Below, one piece after another: positions 34,194 to 41,780 of a stretch of DNA of 64,000 nt. The stretch is from Tessaracoccus bendigoensis DSM 12906. GTDB taxonomy: Bacteria > Actinomycetota > Actinomycetes > Propionibacteriales > Propionibacteriaceae. The DNA lies in NCBI RefSeq assembly GCF_900141915.1, contig NZ_FQZG01000005.1, positions 1 to 64,000 of the forward strand. Reading direction: 5' to 3'. Positions within the stretch are counted from its first letter, which is position 1, and each line of letters opens with the position of its first letter. The notes below the pieces were generated by a model. The model ran no database searches, was not told the origin of the DNA, and saw only the letters and a list, made by a program, of their open reading frames with translations. A program made the translations under genes and the position numbers.

Positions 34194-35132
34194 ATGCTGA
34201 TCATCCGGGGGGCCACGCTGGCGGGCGTCGCGGCCGCCGCACGGTTGGCGAGGTTGGGCCACGAAGTGACCCTCGTCACCGACGGCGACCAGGTAGGAGG
34301 GGCGGGGGCGCTCCCCGACGTGATCGCCGTCCCGGCCGCTTGGCGGGACGTGTTCAAGAAGTCCGGCGGCCACCTGCAGGCTGAACTGAACCGCGTCCAC
34401 GTCGAGTTGGTCGAGGCCTTGCCGCGCGAATACGTCCTGGCGGACGGGTCGACCCTCCTCCTGCCGGGCGAGCGAGGTGCCCAGTACCGCGCGGTCGCCG
34501 AACGGTTCGGCGAGGCCGAGGCAGCCCGCTGGCGCGCTCTGGTCGACGACCTGGATGACCTGTGGCACGCGTACCGCCGCCACGCCCTCGAGGGCATCGC
34601 CCCGGTGGCCGATGCCCGGGACCGCGCCGCGCTGTGGCTCGACGTCACCGTCGGGCAGTTGGCAGAGCGGGTCGACGACCGTCTGGCGCCCATCGTGCTC
34701 GAGGCGGGCGGGTCGCCCGCCGCACCCGCCGTCGAAGCGCTCTCGCTGAGCGCCGAACGCAGGTTCGGGCGTTGGCGGTTGGTCGACGGGGATGGCGGTG
34801 CGCTGCCCGGCTCGCTGCTGCTCGACCTGCTGGCCCGCCGTATCGAGGAGCGTGGCGTCAGGCTGGTCGAGCGGTGCGAAAGCTCCCCCGACCTGGACGC
34901 GACCCTGCCCGACCGGCCGCTGCGTGCCGTCAGCGCGGAGGACTGGTTGACGCGGGTCCCGATCGTCGGTTCTGACGGCGTCGTGCGCGCCTCGGCCTGT
35001 TCACCGGCCGGCCCGGCCCCCTGGGCCGAGTTGGGCAGCGCGGCGCTTGCGGTCTACGAGTTGCACGAGCGGCTGACCGGCGAGGACTGCCGCCCCACCA
35101 ACGTCGCCTTCAAGCTGCCCCGGCTCGCCTGA
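34194..35132 (+). CDS. FAD/NAD(P)-binding-like protein of unknown function
   Basis: The 312-aa protein begins MLIIRGATLAGVAAAARLARLGHEVTLV, which looks like a dinucleotide-binding Rossmann fold of the phytoene-desaturase or amine-oxidase kind, but the GxGxxG glycines are replaced (GATLAGVAA). The protein is short for such an enzyme and lacks an obvious C-terminal FAD motif. I cannot assign a reaction. A leaderless -10 precedes the ATG. It is divergent from the dnaE2 operon across a 249-base gap containing the LexA box. Confidence 0.65.
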   Translation: MLIIRGATLAGVAAAARLARLGHEVTLVTDGDQVGGAGALPDVIAVPAAWRDVFKKSGGHLQAELNRVHVELVEALPREYVLADGSTLLLPGERGAQYRAVAERFGEAEAARWRALVDDLDDLWHAYRRHALEGIAPVADARDRAALWLDVTVGQLAERVDDRLAPIVLEAGGSPAAPAVEALSLSAERRFGRWRLVDGDGGALPGSLLLDLLARRIEERGVRLVERCESSPDLDATLPDRPLRAVSAEDWLTRVPIVGSDGVVRASACSPAGPAPWAELGSAALAVYELHERLTGEDCRPTNVAFKLPRLA

Positions 35133-35154
35133 CGCGCTCGGCGCAGGTGAGACT

Positions 35155-35234
35155 TTGAGCACTATTCCGGGTTCGTTTGCCGATTTGACGCCCAGTTACG
35201 GCGTGTCGCGGATCGAGTCCGGGATAGTGCTCAA
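35155..35234. repeat. 80-base palindromic element, TTGAGCACTA ends
   Basis: The ends are a 16-base inverted repeat with one mismatch: TTGAGCACTATTCCGG (35155-35170) and the reverse complement of 35219-35234, TTGAGCACTATCCCGG. It shares its end and GGGTTCG stretch with the element at 1669-1747. Its right end contains the TGA stop codon of the ccdA-like gene. It encodes nothing and resembles a REP/MITE-type element. Confidence 0.72.
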
Positions 35235-36055
35235 CGCCCACCCGACCCAGGCCCCACCTTCGGACGCGACAACCAACGCCACGCAATGAGCCCGACGGCG
35301 ACGGCGACGATCCCGATCACCAGGGTGTCCGGCACCGCCGCACCGACCTCCCTCAACCAACCTTCCAGCCGGTACTGCCCGGTCGCGCCGAGCAGGCCGC
35401 CCATCCCGGAGGTCGCGTCGGTGAGCAGGAACAACAACCCGACGGCGACGAACAGCAGGCCCGCGACCATCCCGACCACCGACGTGCTGAACGGGCCGAC
35501 CCTTAGCGGACGGGGCTTCAGCCGCTCCCCCAAGCTGAGCCGGTCCCACAGCAGGGAAAGTGCCAACAGAGGCACGACCATGCCAGCCCCGAAAGCGGCC
35601 AGTAGCAGAGCACCGTAGAGCGGGCTGCCGCCGGTCGCGGCGACGGTCAGGACGGCGCCGAGAAGGGGCCCCGTGCAGGCGCCCGCGAGCCCGTAGGTCG
35701 CCCCGAGCAACACCGCGCCGAGCGCCGAGCGCGGGTCGCCGCGTTGCCGCAGCCCCGGCACCGGGAGCCGGATCCCGAGCGCGGTGACCAGCCCGAACAC
35801 GATCAGGATCGAGCCACCAACCAGCGACAGCGTCTGACGGTGCACCGTCACCAGCGACCCGAGTGCCCCCGCGCCCAGGCCGAGCGGCACCAGGGTGAGC
35901 AGCAGACCAAGATAGAACAGGGCCGTCCGGCCGAGCAGCCGGGCGCGGTTGCCGTCGAAGGCGTAGGCAAAGAAGGCAGGCAGAAGGAGCGCGGCGCACG
36001 GGCTGAGGATCGCCGCGACGCCGCCGAGGAACGCCCCGGCGTAACCGATCAACAT
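35231..36055 (-). CDS. ccdA: CcdA/DsbD-type thiol-disulfide transporter
   Basis: The 274-aa membrane protein has about six helices. A Cys in ILSPCAALLLPAFFAY (about residue 19) and another in LAGACTGPLLGAV (about 127) form the expected intramembrane redox pair. CcdA moves electrons from cytoplasmic thioredoxin to extracytoplasmic thiol proteins and is needed for cytochrome c maturation in many bacteria. It is coupled (TGATG) to the upstream DsbA-like gene, so the two likely work together. The stop codon lies inside a palindromic element, so the C-terminal tail (after SRPKVG) may be acquired or trimmed. Confidence 0.88.
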   Translation of the reverse strand: MLIGYAGAFLGGVAAILSPCAALLLPAFFAYAFDGNRARLLGRTALFYLGLLLTLVPLGLGAGALGSLVTVHRQTLSLVGGSILIVFGLVTALGIRLPVPGLRQRGDPRSALGAVLLGATYGLAGACTGPLLGAVLTVAATGGSPLYGALLLAAFGAGMVVPLLALSLLWDRLSLGERLKPRPLRVGPFSTSVVGMVAGLLFVAVGLLFLLTDATSGMGGLLGATGQYRLEGWLREVGAAVPDTLVIGIVAVAVGLIAWRWLSRPKVGPGSGGR

Positions 36056-36849
36056 CAGCCTTGCAGCGCGGCCTGCTGCTCGATCAACTGCTGAAAATAC
36101 TCAAGTGGCTGGGCACCTGACAGGAACTGCGAGCCGACCACGAAGGACGGCGTCGAGCTCAGCCCGAAGCCCTGCGCCTCCTGGGAGTCGGCCTCGACTG
36201 CCTCCGCATGAACGGGGTCGGCCCAGTCCTGCTTGAACCGGTCGACGTCGAGCCCGAGGTCGGCGACGATGCCCAGCACCAGTTCGTCGGGGACATCCGG
36301 GTGCCCGTCGTTGGGCAGCGCAACGTATAGCTCGTGCGCGAACTCGAAGAACTTGCCCTGCACGCCCGCGGCACGTGCCGCCGTGGCGGCCTTGATGGAT
36401 TCGTCACCGAAGATCGCGAGGTCACGGAACTCGACGCGCAGCGTGCCGTCGTCGATGAGGGGTTGCAGGTACGGGAGGGTCTCCTCCGCGAACACCGAGC
36501 AGAAGGGGCAGCGGTAGTCGGCCCACTCCGTCAGGACCACCTTGGCGTCGGTTCGCCCCATCGCCAGCGGATCGCCCTCCTGGCGCCGCGGCAGGTCCTC
36601 AAGAAAGAAGCGTTCCTGCTCCAACTGCTCGGCCGACTTGGCCGCCGAGGTATCGATGACGGCGGCCGGTTCGCTCGAGTTGTCCTTGGCACCCGGATCG
36701 GCCTGCGAGGAACCCCTCTGCAGCTGTGCAATCACCCCGATGAGGACGACGACCAGCGCGAGCAGTGCGACGATCGCGACCTTGTACCCGTTCCTGGTGG
36801 TGTTCGCGGGTGCGGTGGGCATGGGAATCAACTCAATCTGGCTAGGCAT
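36055..36849 (-). CDS. DsbA-like membrane-anchored thiol oxidoreductase
   Basis: The 264-aa protein has a short N-terminal tail, one transmembrane segment (about 23-44) and an extracytoplasmic DsbA/thioredoxin_4 domain with the active site CPFC in DYRCPFCSVF (about residue 113) and a cis-Pro loop in LSSTPSFVVG. It probably oxidises or isomerises disulfides of exported proteins. The ATG at 36849 is preceded by GGAGG. It precedes the ccdA-like gene with a 1-base overlap. Confidence 0.88.
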   Translation of the reverse strand: MPSQIELIPMPTAPANTTRNGYKVAIVALLALVVVLIGVIAQLQRGSSQADPGAKDNSSEPAAVIDTSAAKSAEQLEQERFFLEDLPRRQEGDPLAMGRTDAKVVLTEWADYRCPFCSVFAEETLPYLQPLIDDGTLRVEFRDLAIFGDESIKAATAARAAGVQGKFFEFAHELYVALPNDGHPDVPDELVLGIVADLGLDVDRFKQDWADPVHAEAVEADSQEAQGFGLSSTPSFVVGSQFLSGAQPLEYFQQLIEQQAALQG

Positions 36850-37117
36850 TGTTTCCTCCCACTCTGCCCTACCGCCTGACGCCGCCCCAAACCGGGGTCT
36901 ACATGGGCAGGTGCCCGTCGTTCCGGTGTGCGCGGGCAACCGGAGACCCGGTCGTCGGATGTCCCCCCGTCAGAGGGCGCAGCGAGCCGACCATGGAACT
37001 GGGATCGTGCACGGCTCGACAGACCCCGACGCCTGGGTGGGTGGTTTCAAACGCTGTCACCGGCGAGGATGTGCCGGGCGGGGAGATCCAACCGCACGAG
37101 GCCCTCCGAAAATCGAC
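36850..37117. other. Gene-free stretch upstream of the repeats
   Basis: No supported gene lies between the divergent DsbA-like and helicase genes. This part carries the DsbA-side promoter region and unremarkable GC-rich sequence; ORFs in it lack ribosome binding sites and continue through the downstream repeats. Confidence 0.5.
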
Positions 37118-37273
37118 CACTGGCCGATACTCAGCGCCAGACACACCAGAATCGACCACTGGCCGATTTTCGCGAGGCGGGCGAGGCCCGCAAGCCCCCT
37201 CACCCGACAAGCACTGGCCGATACTCAGCGCCAGACACACCAGAATCGACCACTGGCCGATTTTCGCGAGGCG
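37118..37273. repeat. Two identical 62-base direct repeats
   Basis: Copies at 37118-37179 and 37212-37273 are identical, separated by 32 bases. Each starts CACTGGCCGATACTCAGCGC and ends in a near-palindrome AATCGACCACTGGCCGATT followed by TTCGCGAGGCG. The same near-palindrome begins just before copy 1 at 37112. The TGGCCGATAC word also occurs in the 53.6-54.5 kb array. Confidence 0.85.
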
Positions 37274-37388
37274 ACCGGAGGCCCGGACACGAGCGCGAAC
37301 TGGGAGCGACCGGAGGCCCGGACACGAGCGCGAACTGGGAGCGACCGGAGGCTCGGACACGAGCGCGAACTGGGAGCGACCGGAGGCT
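37271..37388. repeat. 35-base tandem repeat, three full copies and one partial
   Basis: Units start at 37271, 37306 and 37341, with a partial at 37376. Each begins GCGACCGGAGGC and contains GGACACGAGCGCGAACTGGG. The third copy differs by one base. It abuts the second 62-base repeat. Because 35 is not a multiple of 3, a coding role is unlikely. Confidence 0.85.
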
Positions 37389-37537
37389 GAGGGCGGCCGG
37401 AGGCTGGAAGCGGGCATGACCCCAGCGCGAGCCAAGCGCCCAGACGACCTCGGTATCGCCCCCACTTTCAAAAGGGACCGGTTCCGGGCGTTCACCGAGA
37501 AGTAGTAAGCTTGACTGTCTGTCTCAACCGAGGATGA

Positions 37538-39739
37538 GTGGTTTTGAGTAATTCGCGCGCTGACCTGAATCGCGAGATCGCCCTGGAACAGGCCCACGTG
37601 GACCGGGTTTACGACAACCTCAACGTGGCAACCGCCAGCGCAAAGTCACTGGCCGAATCCGGGCGTGAGATCTACGTCTCCGACCGCACCAGTTGGACGC
37701 GGGAGGAGGACAGCACCGCACTGTTCGAGCGCGACGCATTCGCCTATCAGGCGGCCAGACGACTCGCGATCCTCGACGCCGAGCACGAGGGGCTGGTGTT
37801 CGGCCGCATCGACCTGGCCGACGACGATGCGCGCTACATCGGGCGCATCGGCGTGCGCGACCGCGACTACGAACCCCTCGTGATCGACTGGCGGGCGCCC
37901 GCCGCCGAACCCTTCTACCGTGCCACCCCCACCGCACCGATGGGTGCGATCCGCCGTCGTGTGCTGCGCTGCCGCGACGACAAGGTCATCGGCCTTGAGG
38001 ACGACCTGCTGGATTCGACCAGGGCGACGAACCTCCCCATCATCGGCGAGGGAGCCCTGATGGCTTCCCTCACGCGTGCCCGCGGCCGCACGATGCGCGA
38101 CATCGTCGCCACCATCCAGGCGGAGCAGGACGAGGCAATCCGAGCCCCCTACCAGGGTGTGACGATCATCGCGGGCGGCCCAGGCACCGGAAAGACGGTC
38201 GTAGCGCTGCACCGTGCCGCTTACCTCCTCTACACCAACCGTGCGCGGCTCGAACGCGGCGGAGTGCTGGTCGTCGGCCCCACGAACGTGTTCATGAACT
38301 ACATCGAGCGGGTGCTGCCCAGCCTCGGTGAGGAATCGGTGACCTTGAAGGCGATCGGCAGCGTCGCCAGCGACACCTTGGGCATGTCGAGCGAGCGGAT
38401 GGACAACGCCGAGGCCGCCACCGTCAAAGGCAGCCTCGCCATGGTGAAGCTGCTGGGCGCCCTGGTTCGCACGCCGCTCAATGACCACCCGGAGGCACTT
38501 CGGGTGCGGGTCACGGTCAAGGGAGAGGTCCTCACCCTCGACGCCGACGCCCTGGCCAGGATCCGAGACCAGGTGCTGAGCCAGACGAAGCTGAACCGGG
38601 GTCACGACCTGGCGTTCAACCTGGTGGTGTCCGCGCTCAAGGCAAAGCTCCCCGAGGATGTCGAGATCTCGCCCGTGGAGCTCGACGAACAGGTCAGGGA
38701 GCACCCGAGCCTCACCCGCTTCATGGCCTCCTGGTGGCCAGCGCTCAGCGCGACCAGGGTTCTGGCGCGGCTCTCAGACCCCCGACTCACCCACCGGCTA
38801 GCGACGCAGTTCACGCCGCAGCAACGGGAATCGCTCTCCGGGTCCTACGCGTGGCTGCGCGGCTCCGAGTCCGACGCGGACACTGGGCGCGGCTGGTCGA
38901 TCGCCGACATCGCACTCCTGGACGAACTCGTCCACATCCTCGGACCGGTGCCCGACGAGAAGGACCGGGAACTCGACCTTTTCGCCGAAGGCGAGGTCGC
39001 CGAGGTGCTGACCACCGCCGACCTGCTGCGCCTCGAACGCAGCAAGGACCCGGCGGAGGATCCCCAGTCGACCTACGCACACATCCTCGTCGACGAAGGC
39101 CAGGACGTCACCCCGATGCAGTGGCGGATGCTGCGACGCCGCGGGCCGCAGTCGTCGTGGACCATCGTCGGCGACCCGGCCCAGAGTTCGTATCCATTCC
39201 AGGACCAGACGACCAGTGCGCTGGACGAGCTGATCGGGAGGGCGAAACGCCGCACGTTCACCCTCTCGACCAACTACCGCTCCCCGAGCGAGGTGTTCGA
39301 CCTGGCCGCCCGGGTCATCACCAAGGTCTATCCGGACGCCGAACTGCCCCGGGCCGTCCGCTCCACCGGCATCGAACCACTGCTCACCGGCACCGACTCC
39401 GCGGGGCTGCCCGGGGCGCTTCGCAAGATCCTGTTGGATCTGGCCGGCACCGTAAACGGCACGATCGGAATCATCACTCCGCCTTCCCGGCTACGGGATA
39501 TCCAGTTGCTGGTGCTGGGCGACGAGCGGCTCCGTGAGTTCGAGGACCGGCTGATCGTGGTCACCGCCCTTCAGGCGAAGGGCCTCGAGTACGACGGCGT
39601 GGTGGTCGTCTCCCCGGACGAGATCGTCGCCGAGGCACCCGGCGGGGCGCGCGTCCTCTACGTGGCCCTCACCAGGGCCACGCAACGGCTGGTGACGCTC
39701 GACGTCGAGACCAGTCAGTGGCGCGGCCTGCTGGACTGA
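37538..39739 (+). CDS. UvrD/HelD-family helicase-like ATPase (HelD/HelR type)
   Basis: The 733-aa protein has the HelD-type coiled N-terminus (DLNREIALEQAHVDRVYDNL, about 8-27), the segment IGRIGVRDRDYEPLVIDWR, Walker A in IIAGGPGTGKTVVALHRAAY (about 210-229), ILVDEGQDVTPMQWRMLRRR (motif II) and C-terminal helicase motifs (LSTNYRSPSEV, ALQAKGLEYDGVVVVSP, LYVALTRATQRLV). HelD proteins remove and recycle stalled RNA polymerase; HelR members give rifamycin tolerance. Which subtype this is cannot be told from sequence alone. The GTG at 37538 has GAGGA upstream; a TTG at 37544 is an alternative. It overlaps the end of metF by 25 bases. Confidence 0.88.
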   Translation: MVLSNSRADLNREIALEQAHVDRVYDNLNVATASAKSLAESGREIYVSDRTSWTREEDSTALFERDAFAYQAARRLAILDAEHEGLVFGRIDLADDDARYIGRIGVRDRDYEPLVIDWRAPAAEPFYRATPTAPMGAIRRRVLRCRDDKVIGLEDDLLDSTRATNLPIIGEGALMASLTRARGRTMRDIVATIQAEQDEAIRAPYQGVTIIAGGPGTGKTVVALHRAAYLLYTNRARLERGGVLVVGPTNVFMNYIERVLPSLGEESVTLKAIGSVASDTLGMSSERMDNAEAATVKGSLAMVKLLGALVRTPLNDHPEALRVRVTVKGEVLTLDADALARIRDQVLSQTKLNRGHDLAFNLVVSALKAKLPEDVEISPVELDEQVREHPSLTRFMASWWPALSATRVLARLSDPRLTHRLATQFTPQQRESLSGSYAWLRGSESDADTGRGWSIADIALLDELVHILGPVPDEKDRELDLFAEGEVAEVLTTADLLRLERSKDPAEDPQSTYAHILVDEGQDVTPMQWRMLRRRGPQSSWTIVGDPAQSSYPFQDQTTSALDELIGRAKRRTFTLSTNYRSPSEVFDLAARVITKVYPDAELPRAVRSTGIEPLLTGTDSAGLPGALRKILLDLAGTVNGTIGIITPPSRLRDIQLLVLGDERLREFEDRLIVVTALQAKGLEYDGVVVVSPDEIVAEAPGGARVLYVALTRATQRLVTLDVETSQWRGLLD

Positions 39740-40641
39740 GTGGCCTCAGCCTCCATCTCGTCCTTGAGTTGCGCAAGCACCTCACGGGTCGCCTTCGACC
39801 GGTTCTGCGTGAAGAACTGCAGACCGGGCGCACCCGCGGCGAGCAGGTCGCGGCACATCTGGAGGGCTGCTCCCAGCCCGATCTCCCGTACCTCCTCCTT
39901 CGACCCGGCGGCACGCAGCCGCGCGACGAAGTCGGCTGGCAGGGGCCGACCCGAAAGGTCCGCGAAGCGTTCGATCTGAGTGATCACGGTCAGCGGCATG
40001 ATGCCAGGGATGATCGGGACGTGGCAGCCGCGCCCGTGCATCCTGTCCAGCAGTTCTGCGTAGCGCTCAGCGTCGAAGAACAACTGCGAGATGGCGAACT
40101 GCGCCCCTGCCTCGACCTTGTCCTCGAGGATCGCGGCATCAAGTTCCGGATCGTTGTTCGCCTCATGGGGGTTGGGGAACGCGGCCACACCGACGCAGAA
40201 ATCGCCTTGCTCCTTGATGAAGCGGACCAGATGCGTCGCGTTGCGAAGCCCGTCGGGGTGCGGCACCCAGTCGCCACCACCCGGCATGTCGCCACGGATC
40301 GCCAGGATGTTGGTGACCCCCACCTCACGGTAGGCGTCCAATGCGGCAGCGATCTCGGCCTTCGACTGGTCGACGCACGTCAGATGCCCAACCGTCAGAG
40401 GACCGCCCGAGGCCGCGATCCGTCTCGTGGCCCTGATCGTGCGATCGCGCCGCGATCCGTTGGCACCGTAGGTGACCGACACGAAGTCGGGCGCCAACGG
40501 CGACAGCGCGTCGACGGCGCGCCACAGGATCGGCTCATCCTCCTCGGAGCGTGGGGGGAAGAACTCGAACGAGAAGAGGGGCCCTTGGGCCGAACCGAGC
40601 AACTCGGCGACGGTCCCGGAGCGTGAATCGGGATGAAGCAT
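39715..40641 (-). CDS. metF: 5,10-methylenetetrahydrofolate reductase
   Basis: MetF reduces methylene-THF to methyl-THF with FAD for methionine synthesis. The 308-aa protein shows FSFEFFPPRSEEDEP (about 23-37), SVTYGANGSRRDRT, HLTCVDQSKAEI, LAIRGDMPGG and AQFAISQLFFDAERYAELL, all typical of MTHFR. The ATG at 40641 has TATTGT six bases upstream and no ribosome binding site, so its mRNA is probably leaderless. It is convergent with and overlaps the helicase gene and is divergent from the prenyl synthase. Confidence 0.95.
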   Translation of the reverse strand: MLHPDSRSGTVAELLGSAQGPLFSFEFFPPRSEEDEPILWRAVDALSPLAPDFVSVTYGANGSRRDRTIRATRRIAASGGPLTVGHLTCVDQSKAEIAAALDAYREVGVTNILAIRGDMPGGGDWVPHPDGLRNATHLVRFIKEQGDFCVGVAAFPNPHEANNDPELDAAILEDKVEAGAQFAISQLFFDAERYAELLDRMHGRGCHVPIIPGIMPLTVITQIERFADLSGRPLPADFVARLRAAGSKEEVREIGLGAALQMCRDLLAAGAPGLQFFTQNRSKATREVLAQLKDEMEAEATQSSRPRH

Positions 40642-40647
40642 GCCCCC

Positions 40648-40653
40648 ACAATA
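40648..40653 (-). promoter_or_regulatory. -10 hexamer of metF, leaderless type
   Basis: TATTGT on the minus strand ends six bases before the metF ATG. Confidence 0.6.
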
Positions 40654-40676
40654 GGGAATCGTTGCAGGGGTACGAC

Positions 40677-40682
40677 TAAACT
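40677..40682 (+). promoter_or_regulatory. -10 hexamer of the polyprenyl synthase gene, leaderless type
   Basis: TAAACT ends six bases before the GTG at 40689. It lies only 24 bases from the divergent metF -10, so the two promoters share a 47-base gap. Confidence 0.6.
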
Positions 40683-40688
40683 GCCCAC

Positions 40689-41780
40689 GTGAGACGCCCG
40701 CTAGACCCGACGACCCCGCTTGGCGACGATTTCCTGTCTGCGGTCGGCGAAACCATCGAATCCTTCCTGACCTCCCAGAGCCCCCTCATCGACGAGGTGG
40801 GGGTGCCGGAACTGCTGCGAGTCGCGAGACTCACCACCTCCGGCGGTAAGCGCCTGCGCCCCGCGTTCTGCTACTGGAGCCAGGTGGCGGCGTCAGGCAT
40901 CCCCGACGATGACACCGCGCTGCTCGCCGTAGCGTCCTCGCTGGATCTGCTCCACGTCAGTGCCCTTGTCCATGACGACCTGATCGACGATGCGGACACC
41001 AGGCGGGGCGAACCCGCTGCCCACAAGCGCTTCGAGCGTTACCACCACGCCTCGGGAGGCAGCGGGGACCCGGCCGCCTTCGGTGTCTCGTCCGCGATCC
41101 TGCTCGGCGATCTGCTGCTGATGTGGAGCCTCGAACTCGCGGAGACCTCCCTCGCCAGGAACCTCCAGAGCGCCAGGTGGCTGCTCAACGCAATGCGGGC
41201 AGAGGTGACCGCAGGGCAGTTCCTTGACGTCAGCGCCCAGTACCGCGTCACCGGCGCCGCGTCGGTGGCGGAGGAACTCGATGTCGCACGGCGCGTCCTC
41301 GAGTTCAAGTCGGCCAGGTACTCGATCAGGAGGCCCGCGCAGATCGGTGCCGCGCTCGGCGGCGCCGACGACGTCCTGCTGGGTGCTCTCGGTGAGTTCG
41401 GCTCCGTGATCGGGCGCGCGTTCCAACTACGAGACGACGTCCTTGGCGTCTACGGCGACCCGACGGTCACCGGCAAACCGTATGGCGGCGACATCCACGA
41501 AGGAAAACGCACCGTGTTGGTGCTCTCCGCCTTGGCCAACGGATCGCCCCGCGAAACCGCCGAGCTTGCTGCGCTACTGGGCGCGTCAGGCCTGACCGAC
41601 GGCGACATCGACCGGGCGGCCGAGCTGATCGAACAGACCGGCGCGAAGGCCGGGGTGGAGTCGATCATCGAGGAAAACCTCAACCATGCAGAGCGGGTAC
41701 TCGAAACCACGCCGATGACCGGAGAGGGACGAACCGCCCTGGCCACCCTGGCGCACAAGAGCGTCAAGCGTGCCAGCTGA
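40689..41780 (+). CDS. Polyprenyl (geranylgeranyl-type) diphosphate synthase
   Basis: The 363-aa protein is a trans-prenyl diphosphate synthase that condenses IPP with allylic diphosphates. It has GGKRLRP (about 56-62), the first Asp-rich motif VHDDLIDDAD, and the second motif LRDDVLGVYGD with KPYGGDIHEGKRT. The residues before the first Asp motif (LLHVSALVHDD) have no bulky pair that would strictly limit chain length, so the product length is not certain. It corresponds in position to M. tuberculosis idsA2. The start is leaderless-type. It overlaps the ATPase gene by 11 bases. Confidence 0.92.
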   Translation: MRRPLDPTTPLGDDFLSAVGETIESFLTSQSPLIDEVGVPELLRVARLTTSGGKRLRPAFCYWSQVAASGIPDDDTALLAVASSLDLLHVSALVHDDLIDDADTRRGEPAAHKRFERYHHASGGSGDPAAFGVSSAILLGDLLLMWSLELAETSLARNLQSARWLLNAMRAEVTAGQFLDVSAQYRVTGAASVAEELDVARRVLEFKSARYSIRRPAQIGAALGGADDVLLGALGEFGSVIGRAFQLRDDVLGVYGDPTVTGKPYGGDIHEGKRTVLVLSALANGSPRETAELAALLGASGLTDGDIDRAAELIEQTGAKAGVESIIEENLNHAERVLETTPMTGEGRTALATLAHKSVKRAS

